Shown piece by piece: positions 33,430 to 45,224 of a DNA stretch of 58,630 bases. Positions within the stretch are counted from its first letter, which is position 1. Each line of letters begins with the position of its first letter. The translations under genes and the position numbers were made by a program. The notes beneath the pieces are model-generated. The model had not been told where the DNA came from. It did not search any database and saw only the letters and a list, made by a program, of their open reading frames with translations. Source of the stretch: Gnetum montanum (Eukaryota; Streptophyta; Gnetopsida; Gnetales; Gnetaceae); NCBI GenBank assembly GCA_015680685.1, contig MNCI01036718.1, positions 219,974-278,603 of the forward strand. The letters are read 5' to 3'.

Positions 33430-34780
33430 TAGAATCAGTAGTTAATGTGAGTATGTGTGTGTGTTGTTGCGGTGTGCAGTTGTGAAATATGAAATGATTG
33501 GGTTGTGTGTAAAACTACAAATGACTTATCTTAAAGAGATTTAGCCAACTTTGCAAAGTACTGTGAGTTGTTGAGTGTTCCTATTTTGTTCAACTGCTTA
33601 GTCTATATGGTCCTTATAATACCTACTTATAAAAAATAAAATTTTGCAAAAACATTTGAGCACAACTCTTCTAATCTACTTCTAATTTTCCCCAGAGAAA
33701 GAGATAGTTCCACAAGAAAACTAGAAATAGAGCGAGATTCAATGGAAATTAGAGATAAGAGAAAAAGAAAGCAGATTTGTGTAAATATCTCAAATATTTA
33801 AACAAGGTAAAGTGATACGAGTAAACACTTCGTAATAAAGCTATCCCAAATTCAATAACTATGAATTGTTCAAACTTCCAAGGCTCAAATAAGCAATTTC
33901 TTCAAGACAATCCTACTATGCTACCCAGAAATTTGCTGCGTAAATTTTCATGTACGAGACTCTATTTTGGCTAGATAATGGACGTCAAAAATTGCATTCA
34001 ATAGAACCTTCAAAAGACTTGACAATTTCTAATTGAAATACCACAGAGATTCAATTTAAAGATAAAAGAAGCTATTTTGGTCCTATCAAAATACCAAAGA
34101 TTTTTTGAACCCTCTTGACTATTGAATCGTTCAACGACTTGACTACATGCAGAGGCTCTCTTACAACAATCTCAATAGCAGTTCTTATACATTGCACAAT
34201 AATATAATTTACTACTAAAATACTCTTAAGGATTTTACACACAAGAGCTTCTATGGCAATATTTTAATAGAAATATTCTATTATGCAACAAGAAACAATA
34301 AGAGTAATCTAAAAATCCCAAAATTTAAAAAATTAGCTAAACAATTTAAACAAAATAAAAAATAATAAGCATAACTCATAGGACTATGACAAAGAGGCTG
34401 AAAAGTTGTCTTTAGCAAGTCATCTGACAAACAATCTTTCACAATGTCTTCTTTACAAATGCTTTTCCCAAGAGTGTGTGATCCCCCCTCAAAAGTCCTT
34501 TTTTCCTTCTAACCCTTGAATCCTTTTTATAGGGTTCAAAGGTAGTTAGATATTCCAAAATATCTTGGCTAACTTCTATCCCAAGTAAGGAAGTTATAAC
34601 TTGCCCAACAAGTTAGGAAGTTGTAACTTATACATAAAGTTAGGAGAAAATCATGCTAACATTGGCATGTGTTTTTGGTGATTTAAAATTAGCTACAATT
34701 ATCATGGAATTTTATAATATTCCATATGAATAAAATGGATACTAACTAAATTTCCCCTTTATATAGGACGTTACACAAAT
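33430..34780. other. No gene recognised (spacer downstream of the fasciclin relic)
   Basis: There are no long frames and no repeat pair seen. It may be old intergenic host sequence, since it adjoins the only host gene relic, but nothing shows this directly. Confidence 0.35.
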
Positions 34781-35399
34781 ATCCCAAAAATTTCTTTTCT
34801 CTTTTTCAATAATAATAATAATTTTATCAAAGATGGAGTTGGAGGACATTCGTCATCCCAACAAGCTATTCCACTACACCTACAACTGCACTTTGGGACT
34901 GGTTTTGGCCATGAAATCTTTTTAATTTGCTGGAGTGGGTTTTCCTCTTCTTTGATAGATTTATTTTCACAACCTTCGGCATATATTCTGATCATCTATA
35001 GTGAATAAATTAATTATTTTTTCCATATATTTCTCCAGGTGTTAGGCGTCATCGTGTAGGTAGGATAGGTGTCAGATCAAGGGTTTGTAAACTATCATGT
35101 TGCGAGGGATAAGAGGCAATGCATAGGCATAGCAGGCTCCATCGCTGTCATTGCTGTAACTGATGTTATGGAAGGCCACCCACATGCTGCCACATCGTCT
35201 ACCTCATACGCCTATTACTGTCAGTGTTTTACCATCCAAAAAGAACTGTAACGATCTTCCATCTTTGGAACTTGGTTATCTTGCGAATTTCTATTTGTGC
35301 TGGAAATGGTAGTTGCAGTAATCTGTGTGCTATACCATGGCCCTGGCGTTGGTGGGGAGTCTAGACGCTGGGTAGCGTCTTCTGTGTTTGCCTTCAGAT

Positions 35400-35955
35400 G
35401 CTCGATAATAGAAGATCCACTCATACATTTTCAAACTGGGATTCAAGGTCTGCAAATCCCTGCAATTCAACAAGAATTGTTTGCTCGGGTGGAGATTTTG
35501 ACGGAGCTATTGCTGGCTCCCAAGGAGATCACAGTGAAGCCGAGAGGGCTATGCTTGCCGGTGGTCATGGTTTTGACGGGATTGCTAGCCTCCTAAAATT
35601 GCCCCTACATGTAGTACTTCGGTAGCATGTGGTACTACAGTATCTCCGTCTTCTCCATTTCTGTGAGTGATTTTAGCATGCCCGCCTTCAGATCTACGAA
35701 GGCATCGTCAGAGGGAGCTAGGATGGTCATTCCCTGTGAATCCATGGGCAAGTCCATATAAATCTGGTGAATGGCCTACGTGCTCTTTGCCAGATTTATG
35801 AACATGTTGCATCCCGTCTACTCTAGAATCTTCATCGCCGTTGTTGTGCCTGCTTCTGATGATGCCGCCGGTGCAGTCACTGCTGGTGTCGCCAGCACCG
35901 CCATGAATGCCATCACCAACGCTAGTGGGACCAAGAATATCATGGTTGCATCCAT
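35400..35955 (-). pseudogene. Fasciclin-like arabinogalactan protein (FLA) relic
   Basis: FLAs are secreted, often GPI-anchored cell wall glycoproteins with FAS1 adhesion domains. The start is the ATG at 35955: residues 1-25 form a signal peptide (MDATMIFLVPLALVMA, then a small-residue cleavage zone), followed by an Ala/Ser/Thr-rich stretch. The FAS1 domain follows, with TTTAMKILE, the H1 motif MTILAPSDDAFVDLKAGMLK, SLTEMEKTEIL, the YHMLP motif and EASNPVKTM. Four in-frame stops are all TAG, several at positions where Gln is plausible. The C-terminal half after about 35440 is uncertain; fragments resembling TLTVIG and YEVDDVA occur to about 35170 in shifted frames. There is no intron, as is common in this family. 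It is probably a dead gene. Confidence 0.72.
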
Positions 35956-36113
35956 GGTAATGGAAATCAAGATTCTTCTTGAATAATAATGATAGTTACA
36001 GAGACTGACGAGTAACAAACTTTGTTTGTATTATTGTTGATGTACCAGGCACTTCTCCTGTTGCTGTTTGGGTGTAATGTGTCGTATGACCAACAAATAT
36101 TTCTGAGTGGTGC

Positions 36114-36197
36114 CGTGAATGAGAACTTGTCTAGCCTTGAGCACTTCGTAAGCCNTCGTGAATGAGAACTTGTCTAGCCTTGAGCACTTCGTAAGCC
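36114..36197. repeat. 41-bp direct repeat around an N (assembly scar)
   Basis: The 41 bases at 36114-36154 recur exactly at 36157-36197, with N at 36155 between them. Two contig ends with the same sequence seem to have been joined without merging. Confidence 0.85.
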
Positions 36198-36950
36198 ACT
36201 GGAACCATGGATGCGATGGAATAATACTTTGTTCCTTTTTTTAATCGCTAAATTACCATCGGCCGAAGCCCTTTCCATTTTTCTTTTGAAATGTTGTGCG
36301 AATGCCAAACCATTTGCTTCCAGTAATACCACATTTCCTCTGGAATAATTTGGCACTTTAATTTTGTATCCCAAGAAGGTCGTAACATCATTTTATTTAA
36401 TAATGAATAACTTCTCCAAAACATCCATTAACCCATAACCTTAAAGCCACATGTTTATTTCTAAATTTTCAACCATACATTGTTTTACAAGTTGCCTTTT
36501 TCCAGTATCTACTCTTGCTGTTCCATGAAATGGCCAAATGTGCCAACAATTTTCTATTTTACACTTGATCTTTTTCTAAGTGTGTATAGGAGACACTCAT
36601 TAACACCATGTCTAGATAAGGTTATGACTCCTCTTGTAACTTCTTGATTTGTGGGCTAATGGAGATACAAAAGGCACAAGTCTTCACAACATTATTAAAT
36701 CAATGTAATTACAAGGTCACATATGAACATAGGGCACATGAAACACTTCCCAAATCTAGAGCTTATGATCAACTTATAAAATATCACCAGATGATTCATT
36801 ATTCTCCCATAAATGAATTAAGCTAGTCTTGTAGCTTTAACATAAAACAAATAGAACTAGATAGATGACATAATCAATGCAAAGGAATACAACTATTTAA
36901 ATATATAGATCATGAATACAATATATTACAATATAAGCCACCTCATTAAG
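36198..36950. other. Upstream flank of the fasciclin relic; no gene recognised
   Basis: A 66-codon open minus frame (36174-36374) has no recognisable domain and lies in the would-be promoter region. The rest is AT-rich without clear coding or repeat structure. Confidence 0.35.
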
Positions 36951-39420
36951 AAGTACCAGGGGTTGGTGGTTGTGACAAGAATATCCCTAATATTCCTACT
37001 TAATATGAGAAGAAGCTTGAAGAGTTGGGTGAAAACATATGAAATTTTTTAAGTTGGGTTTCCAAGTTCATAATCCTCACTTAGAGTTGCTGATTCTACT
37101 TATGTATCAATTCCTACTCCCATAGAAGTGGTAGAAATCATTCCTCAACATTAGCCTAGAATTGTCGATGACTTTTTTTTTTTTGCCTTCAAGAGCTTAT
37201 GCTAGGTTACATCTAAATCAACCACCTCTTGATGAAGTTTCTCCTTAGATTTATGCACATTTGACCTATAGAAGTCTGAACCATATAAAGGTACTTCCTC
37301 CATTTCACCTACACATGCTCCTTCACTTCTTGAGTCTTCCCTTAAGGACTATGATAGCTGCTTCCTAGTAGAGGAAATACATATTTTCTAGTAGGTATAT
37401 CTTCTCTTTCAAAGTTGATTTACTTATGATCATTTAACAAATTTTGGTGTGTAGGGTTTAAAATTTCTTTTGCATCTAGCACCTCTTCCTAGTTACATGT
37501 TCATTGAGTAGGGTTACAAGTTTATGTAATTGACACACCTTGATATCCTAGGTTTTTTGGAAAATTAAATGAATCTTTTTGAGCTCATCAATTTCTTTGA
37601 TAGTCTTATTTGCTAGCTCCTACTAGAAGTTACAATGCTTTCTCTTTGTATGAAGGTGTTTGTCCTAAAACTATATCATGATTTGACTCTTATATTTCAA
37701 CCAATGTACTTGATGGAAAGAAGAGTACATATTTATCTTTGTTTTCAAATCATCTTTTTCCACTCTTGGGATTGATACTTTAACATTCTAATTTTTCATT
37801 CTAATCCTTCTTTCATGAAAATAGATTCTTTACCAACCTAGTGTGCCTAAATAATTTAGCCTACAAGTGCTTAATTTGCATCTCTAGAGTGATTGTGGAA
37901 GGTGCTGATACCAACAATGTGATGTATTCAAGTTGTTCATGCAACCATCATAGCTTGACCTAGCTTCTCTATAACTCCCTTAGATAAAATGTTCTATCAG
38001 CATTTGTCAACATTAATGGTCTCTAATTTGGTCCATACCTTGATGAGTTTAGTTTCTACCATATTGTTGATATTCCTTAATAGTAACTCAACACCTATAT
38101 CTATTTTCTACTCTTCTTCTATCTAGTGACTAGTCCCATGTTCATAGGTGGGTACTTGAAGAAATTTTTCTTCATGATGAATGTTATTCATGCTGCAGCT
38201 TTAGTGATGCAAAGAAGACATACTTCATGAAGGAACATGGATGTGTGACTTAATAGGAGCATAATAATGGATCATGGATGGATCATCTAACAAGGAAAGG
38301 AAAAATAACAAAGGATCCTTCCTTATAGCCTCATGACCTACAATGGCTTCCATCATTTCAAAAAATTTCTTTTAAATTCTTAACATGAATTATGGTTACT
38401 TGACCCTCACCCTAAATGTGTATAATTGGTCAAAAACCACTTTCAAGAAGAGTTTCTTGGATTTGCATGATGCTGAAACTAGGTGGTTAGGAGATGGATC
38501 TACTAGGTCACTGTATCTATGTATATTAAGATGTTTTAGGTGTATATGGTACTCGTATTTTGCATTGATAGAGCTAGTTTAAAGGTTAGATACAATATAC
38601 CTCTATAGAAAGCATATCATCCTAAGAATTGGGCATAACCTTAACAAACGTTGGGTGTAACCTTGGAGCTAAAATCATCACATTTATCTATTCTTCCATT
38701 CTTCCATTCTCAAAGTTGTGGGATTTCTTTTCACATGATTGACTATGCATGCTAGCTCATAGAATTTTCAAATAATCTTGGGAAAAAATAGACCTCTCTC
38801 TTATCTCTAGCCACATCCTTAATCTTTTGAATCAAGGCCTTGTAGAGAAAATATGAGATGCTAATGATGTAATTTCCTCTCTTCATGATTATAACTTTTG
38901 CTCCTCAAGTGTAGATACTCAATGATCATGTGATGAACAAAATGTTATATGTGATAATCTTGTACATGGTGTTATAAAAAAAAGAAAAGTTTAGATATCT
39001 TGTTCTCCATTTTTTTCTTATCGAAGATCTCAAATAGGATCTTTTACCTACACTTTTGTTCATTCTTATGGGTCTATGACCATCAATTGTTTGTTGGCTC
39101 ATCTAGAAATCCTATGATTCTAGAGATCATTTATGCAAAGATAGGCATATGAACTCCACCAACAAAATTCATGGCATCATCCATAGGAAGGTTTTGATAG
39201 AATTATTCTATCTTATATCAATACCATGTGAAGAACTAGGTGATATACTTAAAAAAGCTCCTATGCTATAGTGATTGCTTGATCTTGGTAGGACCAATCT
39301 TAAGGAATTGATGGTAGTTTTTTTCTTCATGAATCAATCATTGCTAATTATTGTATGCATCCATGTCTTCTTGGATGTTTTTAGCATCATTCTCTTTATC
39401 TTCTACTAGCTCTTCTTGAA
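36951..39420 (-). pseudogene. Second long minus-strand ORF relic with coiled-coil character
   Basis: Reading minus from about 39420, frames with few non-TAG/TAA interruptions give DAMNFVGGVHMPIFA, MISRIIGFLDEPTNN, then further down LMLTNADRTFYLRELYRSQ, YITLLVSAPSTITLEMQIKH, EIDELKKIHLIFQK and VCQLHKLVTLLNEHV, ending near TTNPWYFLMRWLIL at about 36950. The central part has coiled-coil character. It resembles in layout, but not clearly in sequence, the ORFs at 7155-9255 and 16390-19410. No LTR pair was found around it. Function is unknown; a mobile-element protein is likeliest given its surroundings. Confidence 0.4.
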
Positions 39421-39429
39421 ATAACTACC

Positions 39430-41349
39430 ATGTGCACTAAATAAATACCTATATCAATACCTCTTCCACACAACTGAGGTACAAGATACTAGGATTGAAC
39501 CATAGCTAGAAAAAAAAGGATAAGAAAGAGTAAGAAGAATACTTGGACAAATATACTAATCTAACTTGTAAGGTGAAAATTTGGTAGTCTTACTTTTTTA
39601 TGACAAAAAGAGGCAAAGTAAAAAATAAAACCAAAATGAAAAAGTATATAAATAAGTCTGGGAGACCTCCCCAATTTATAGTAGTTCATTAGTGCAAGGA
39701 GGCACACTAGAGTAGGGGTGCTAATGTAGGGAGTGCATCAGTGCATTCTTTCAAATATGAAAAAATGATAAACTTAACCATCTTCATCTTGAACTTATCC
39801 TTCTCCACCATTGAAACAATGCATAATGTTGACAACACATCCAAATCATCACAAATTGACCTAGAAAGACATCGAATGAGCTAGATAATAAGAACATTAA
39901 ATATTACATGTGATGACATCAAGTATCATGGGAAATAAGTTGATTGATCTATTTATGCATTCCCATAAATTGAAAGCTATAAACTAAGGTTAAAAAAAAT
40001 GAGAATGATTAGAGAACGAAGTATAATGAAATATAGGCATAAATAAGATGAATGGAATGAAATTTGTTAGGATCAATCTTAAATCATGAAGAATCAACAC
40101 TTATATAAGTGGAAGACCTATTAAGTACTGTATGCCATGTAACCCTTATCATCACTAGGAGACAAGCACTATTTGGCTTGCAATGCCAATTCATCAAGGG
40201 ATTCACAAGTGGGTCCTTTCTAGAGTAGAGAGTTACATTTCTTTCCCTTGTGAAACTTGTTGATAAGACACCTATGGATTTCCAAAAAACAATGGAACAT
40301 TAGCATTAAATGTGATTCTATCACCTTAAGTGGCTAGATCTCATCCTTTACTTTACTTAATTTACTTCCTACCACACACAACCATATAAAAGAATGAGAT
40401 AGAAGAGATGGAGAATGAATAATAGATGAGAGAGAGAGGATGAAAGTGTAACATCACTGGATCCCAAGCTAATCATTCAATTAGCTCATAAAGCATGTGA
40501 GCATATCTTACATTCCACGAGAGATCTACAGTTGCATCCTTTCACTACTACTTGTCCACATCATAGGGATTAATCTCCAAATCTTCCTTCTAGATGCAAG
40601 GTCACATCCACCACTGGTAGTTCCATCTAGCATTAATCATTTTGTAGTGTAACCCTTGGTGAAATTGAACCATGAAAATGCAGCATTAAACATCTAGAAG
40701 TCTTGATTCTCATTTGGTTTTCCTCCATTTGTGCACATATCCATATCAAGCTCCCTAGGTTTTGCTCTACTAGGATTCTCTCATCGATCCCTTTAGCTTA
40801 ACTAACCAATCCCACATCCCAATAGCGATCACACTACAATAACTAATAAAGTGAAAATTTTTTGGGTTCAAATGGGGTTAAGGCTTGAATCAAGGATGAT
40901 GATTGTTAATCCTTAGAATAAATGATTTGGGATTATGGGTTGAAGCACTAATTAACATTTCCAAAGTTCACTAGGAGAGAGACTTCTAGGCCTTTATGGG
41001 CATGGGTAGGGATGAGCAAGAAATTGTCTTAAATCATGATATCTTAAAAAGTCTACTGATCTGAACAATGGGTTAGATGGGAGAAAGTTTTACACAGGTA
41101 TTAGTTCAACCACTCATTCTGTTTTTGATGTAAGTAATTATAGAATTGATTTGGGATCATGAAAAAAATACCAATCTACATGGATTGATAAGTTTGAAAT
41201 TACATCACTCTTCACATCACATCTTCACATAATCATTTTACTAATATATGTATTTTCCTCTTTCTCTTTTCTTTCTTTTCTTTGTGTTTTTCTTTCATAA
41301 TTTCTTTTCTTTTCACTATTTTTGTTGACCTTTTGGTATGTCAAAATCT
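39430..41349. other. No gene recognised
   Basis: This is AT-rich sequence with no assignable frame. It contains a pyrimidine-rich tract at 41250-41320 (TTCCTCTTTCTCTTTTCTTT and similar). It is probably old repeat debris. Confidence 0.35.
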
Positions 41350-41363
41350 TAAAAAATGGAGAA

Positions 41364-42440
41364 TGTGGAAATGTGCTTTTGGACTTGTAGGGCTAAGAAA
41401 GAAAAATATGACAAGATTAGGACAAGTGCTTATTGGTGTAAAAACAAGGACTTTATGATGATTGGAACAAGAGATTCATGATACCAAAATGAGAGCTTAG
41501 TTGTCAAGACAAGAGTTGGGATGACAAAATGAGAGCTAGGATGCTGATTTGAGATGAGACAAGGTTTTAATTAGAAATTGAAGTCTACAAGCCAAAAGAA
41601 GGCATTTTGAGATCTTCTGAGACATTGCAAATGTTAGAGAAATATCCTAGAGTTTAAAGTAAAATTGCAAACTAGACATCCCAAATAAATGAAAGACGTT
41701 CTAATTGTTACTAGGACATCCCTGTTGGAACATCCCAATATTCTATGGAACATCCCACTTGAATGTGCACTGTTTATAGATAAACATCCCAAGCACAAAT
41801 GGGACATTCCAACTAACTATTTTCTAGCCATTGCATGAATGCCAAGGAGGATTTGAAAAGTAAAAGGCTATAAAACAAAGTGGAATTCTTGGGAAATGCA
41901 GGAGCAATATTCATTAATATATCTAGCATTTTCTACATTAATCAAATTGGCTTTGTTCCTTATTATTTTCTTCATTTGTGAATTGTTGTATGTGCACCTA
42001 AGTGCTTGGCATAGGTAAAGTTAGTTACATTCTCTCCTTGATTCTTTTTCTTTCTTTGTAGTACTACAAGGTTGATGTGCTTCTTACGAGAAGGCATCTT
42101 ATGAGCTTGTTGGAACCTTATGAGGTTAAGTGTATTTCCAACAAGAAAACACTTTTTGTAGAGATCACTTCTTTATAAAGGTCATGGGATCATATAAACC
42201 ACATTTTAAGCTTGTTGGAACCTTGGGGGCTTGAGCACTTACCTAGTAAGAAAATACTCTAAGCAGATCTTAAACATTATAAAGTTTGTGATTTCTTCTA
42301 AACCATATTTCAAAGAAACAAATTTTAGAGGAATGTAAGGATTTTATTCTCATAGTGTGGAAGTACCCAAGTTGAGGAACCACGTAAAAATTATGTGTGG
42401 TTTTGGTTGTCTTAGTTTTTTGAATCGGAAAACTTATTGA
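41364..42440 (+). repeat. Lone LTR-like block (chromovirus-like motifs)
   Basis: It opens TGTGGAAATGTG directly after a purine-rich AAAAAATGGAGAA (41351-41363), the arrangement of a polypurine tract and 3' LTR. At 41670-41815 it has repeated GGACATCCC and GGAACATCCCA motifs like those in the chromovirus LTRs, followed by a TATA-like CTATAAAAC at 41868. No coding region precedes it. It may be a solo or truncated LTR of a different chromovirus; its right end is not defined. Confidence 0.45.
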
Positions 42441-42502
42441 ACCCTTCTTTGAAGTTATCAGTCCTCATATTTTTCATTAGAACATAGTTTTTGATGAAAC
42501 AT

Positions 42503-43009
42503 TGATGAGTGGCAAGGTACCCCTACACTCAACTATACGAATACGAGCATCTCACACACAATCTAGTTGAACTCCAAGGACTAAGTGCTTACGCGCCTTA
42601 ATGGAACACTTAATGTTAATCAATCATTGTCCTCCCAAACTTACTTGTATTGTCACGGTTATATGGTTAAGTAAGTTTGAGGTATGTGATTTTTATAAAT
42701 TTTATCTTTTTAATGCCTATGCTAGTAGGAAAAGGTAAAGAGAACTAAATAACTAATTTTCATTAACTATTTACTAACTAAGTTTTAATTATCCTAGCAT
42801 CAGTATCCATTCCCACTTGCCACACACACCCTGAACTAGTGCAACGCTATTGGGATTACCAAACGCTACTCATTACTAGGTTACCAAGCATTACACATGT
42901 GCTCGAAGTGGTCGNCTAAAACATGGAAAGCCACCTCTTATTTATAGGTATTATGGTTGGCTGCAATATCACATACATGATATTGCGTATGTGATATCGT
43001 AGCTCATCA
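42503..43009 (-). repeat. 3' LTR of the non-autonomous element, with collapsed gap
   Basis: It matches the ends of 48406-49202 but is only 507 bp. At 42915 an N replaces about 290 bp that the other LTR has between GAAGCAGTCATACT and CTAAAACATGGAAAG. The missing part is therefore an assembly gap and not a true deletion, or at least cannot be judged. An inverted repeat with 11-bp arms (42966-42976 and 42987-42997) lies in U3, and the TATA box is at 42933-42946. Confidence 0.88.
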
Positions 43010-43025
43010 TACCCCCATGACTAAA
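43010..43025 (-). other. Polypurine tract
   Basis: On the minus strand AGTCATGGGGGTA ends at the first base of the 3' LTR. Confidence 0.7.
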
Positions 43026-43091
43026 TGAAAATGTGTCCTCAATTTCCTTACAAAATATTGGGAAGGTATGGGATTATTGAATTGAATGACA

Positions 43092-43677
43092 CTAATGGTA
43101 AATGGGGTGACATGTGAACGAATCATCATTACAATACATGACAAAATTAGTGTTCATGACAACAAGAATGAACACTAAATACATTTGACATCCAACCTTA
43201 TTTGGCAACTCAGAGAGAAGAGAGGAGAAAGAGAAAAGAAGAAGTCTATTGCTTCCGATGCCAAGATTGTGATTTTCGTTGTCCATCCATAAGCGCATCA
43301 TCAATCTTGTTCCTTGCATAATTGCTTCAACACTAGTCCATTCCAAGTGTTCCCTCCAGATCCAATCTATTGTTGTATGGTTGCCATCTGTACACACAAC
43401 ACTATCTTATATTAGCAAGGGTAAATGAATCACAATGCAGTTGATACCTTATCTCAATGTAAGGTCCATTGGCTAAGTTGTGGTATGGCTGATGCGGATC
43501 TAGAGATATAATACTAGTGAGTTCCCAAGGTGTAGGGGTTAAGAGAAAATCAAAAAAATTGGACCAGGATCCCCATGACTGAGAGCGAACCTCCGATAGA
43601 GAGAGAATGGAAAAAGGTAAGGAATAAGAAATATGGAGAAAAATAAACAATAGTAATGCCAATAAAATGGATTTCAA
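43092..43677 (-). pseudogene. Extra 3' ORF with signal-peptide-like start (best copy)
   Basis: This is the best-preserved copy of the family's extra ORF, in two open pieces: 43677-43402 (91 codons) and 43397-43092 (101 codons), offset by one frame. The N-terminus is MKSILLALLLFIFLH, a long hydrophobic run ending at small residues, like a secretory signal. LTPTPWELTSIISLDPHQPY and GPYIEIRYQLHCD follow. The second piece has CTDGNHTTIDWIWREHLEW and a second hydrophobic patch, RLLLFSFSSLL, then VFILVVMNTNFV. The whole would be about 190 residues. The same order is found at 29781-30360. I know no family for it; an env-like membrane or secreted protein is an inference from the N-terminus and position. 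Confidence 0.55.
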
Positions 43678-43689
43678 ATATGGAGATGA

Positions 43690-44940
43690 ATAAAATAAAT
43701 GGTGATTGTGAAAATTTTTAAGGGAAAGAAATTAATGGATGCACCAAATAGGAATGCCAGTGGGTCCTCCCCAAAGCAGGCTCATGCCCTTAATGCCTTG
43801 ACAATCCTGCATTCGAAGAGTCCATAGGCTCTGGAAATTCCATATGGAACCAAGAGTTAAAGTATTAACCACAAGAGTTTACCAAAAAGAAAATAATGCA
43901 TCAACCAAAATATGGACTACTGATACAACCGGCAATGAGGTGAAAGATGGAGAAATGAGGATGGAAAGAAGAGAATGGAATGGAGTCTCAAGGACAAGGT
44001 GATGTACAACCCCTTGTGTATTAATGGTTAATGTGACTTAGTAGATATCATTCCAATCCAGCCTCAAAAAAACCACATCTAGTGACTTCACATTAATACA
44101 TTCGGCCAATCCATCCACCTGAAGTAACAAGAATGCTTCTACCAAAGAGTCACCACCATTACGAAAAATAAAAAAAGAGAAAGTAGGAAGAGAGAAGGGC
44201 CTTAGTTAGAGGGAACATGTTTATTTAGTTCCATAACCAATGCTTGTAGCCCAGATGATTATTTCATATAAGGGGTGTGCTTTAAATTCTCACTGTTTTG
44301 TTTTGTTTTTTTTTTTGTGTTGTGCGTGAGAACCACATCATGAAAAGACTTATTATTTTTATTAGCTCAGCTTCCTGATAATGGAGCAACATCGGAATGG
44401 TAAGAAAAACTCAAGAAGAAAACATCCAAGCACCCAATAGAATGGCCAGCACAAATTCATCAAGTTCCCTTGAAGTCACATCCTTTTCAATCCTTGAGTC
44501 CTTCCTTAGTTTGAGAAATACCTAGTCACCAATTCGTTGATAGTTCTTATTATTTAAGTAAAGGTAACTATACAGTTTCAAGCCAAGAGAGACCATGGAA
44601 ATTCATGGATGCATGGATGATGTGGACTCATTGCTTGTTATACCAAAAGAACCATACCTTAGTATCAACATCATAACTCAAAGGTAAAAAGAAAATATCA
44701 GCAATCAATGGAATACAATTCATACCATCTTCATGAGCACTTATTAAGTGACAAATCAAACAAAATAAATAAACACACAAATAAAAAAAAAGTATGAACG
44801 ATGTTGCAAAACAAAAACAAGAAAAGTTAAAGAAATTTGCAAAACAAAAATGTATAAAAAAAATTAAAAAGGAACTGAGGGCCTTGATTGATCAACATAG
44901 ATGGCCATCTCCCCCATGACTAAGTTGAAAGGGGGACATT
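43690..44940 (-). other. 3' spacer of the non-autonomous element
   Basis: It matches the spacer at 28527-29770 of the full-length copy, including the T-rich tract (44295-44317) and the GAGATGGCC start. The junction with the protease side at about 44940 marks the pol deletion. Confidence 0.6.
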
Positions 44941-45224
44941 CGATCAAAGTGCTTCAGGTTATTTTTTAGGAATTTCCAGCTTCCCCCTATTGATGTTTTC
45001 AGGTTAAGGGTTGGAAGTTGGTGACACTCTTGCTCTAGTGCATCTATGCCTTCTACGTGGGCGCAAGTTGGACCCCCAGTTAGTTCCGTGCATGTTGGTG
45101 AGTTGCTCTCCTAACCAACTTTCAACCACTGGGTGTTTTCTTTTTGTGTGGTTGCTACATATAGGCACTTGTGTATGTTAATTTCTTGGGCACACCAGTT
45201 GTAGGTAGGCAATGTTGAACATTC

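Noticed and set aside
35069-35625. Plus-strand open frames of 60-99 codons over the fasciclin relic
   Set aside because: They are the opposite strand of the FAS1 coding sequence or of its downstream part, which is less AT-rich and so has fewer chance stops.
35400-35955. TAG read as Gln (altered genetic code), given that several in-frame TAGs fit Gln
   Set aside because: TAA and TGA stops and frame changes also occur in the retroelement genes, and C-to-T decay at methylated CAG explains the TAG excess. Nothing else suggests a recoding organism.
36114-36197. 41-bp tandem duplication as a biological event
   Set aside because: A single N sits exactly between two identical copies, which points to an unmerged assembly overlap.
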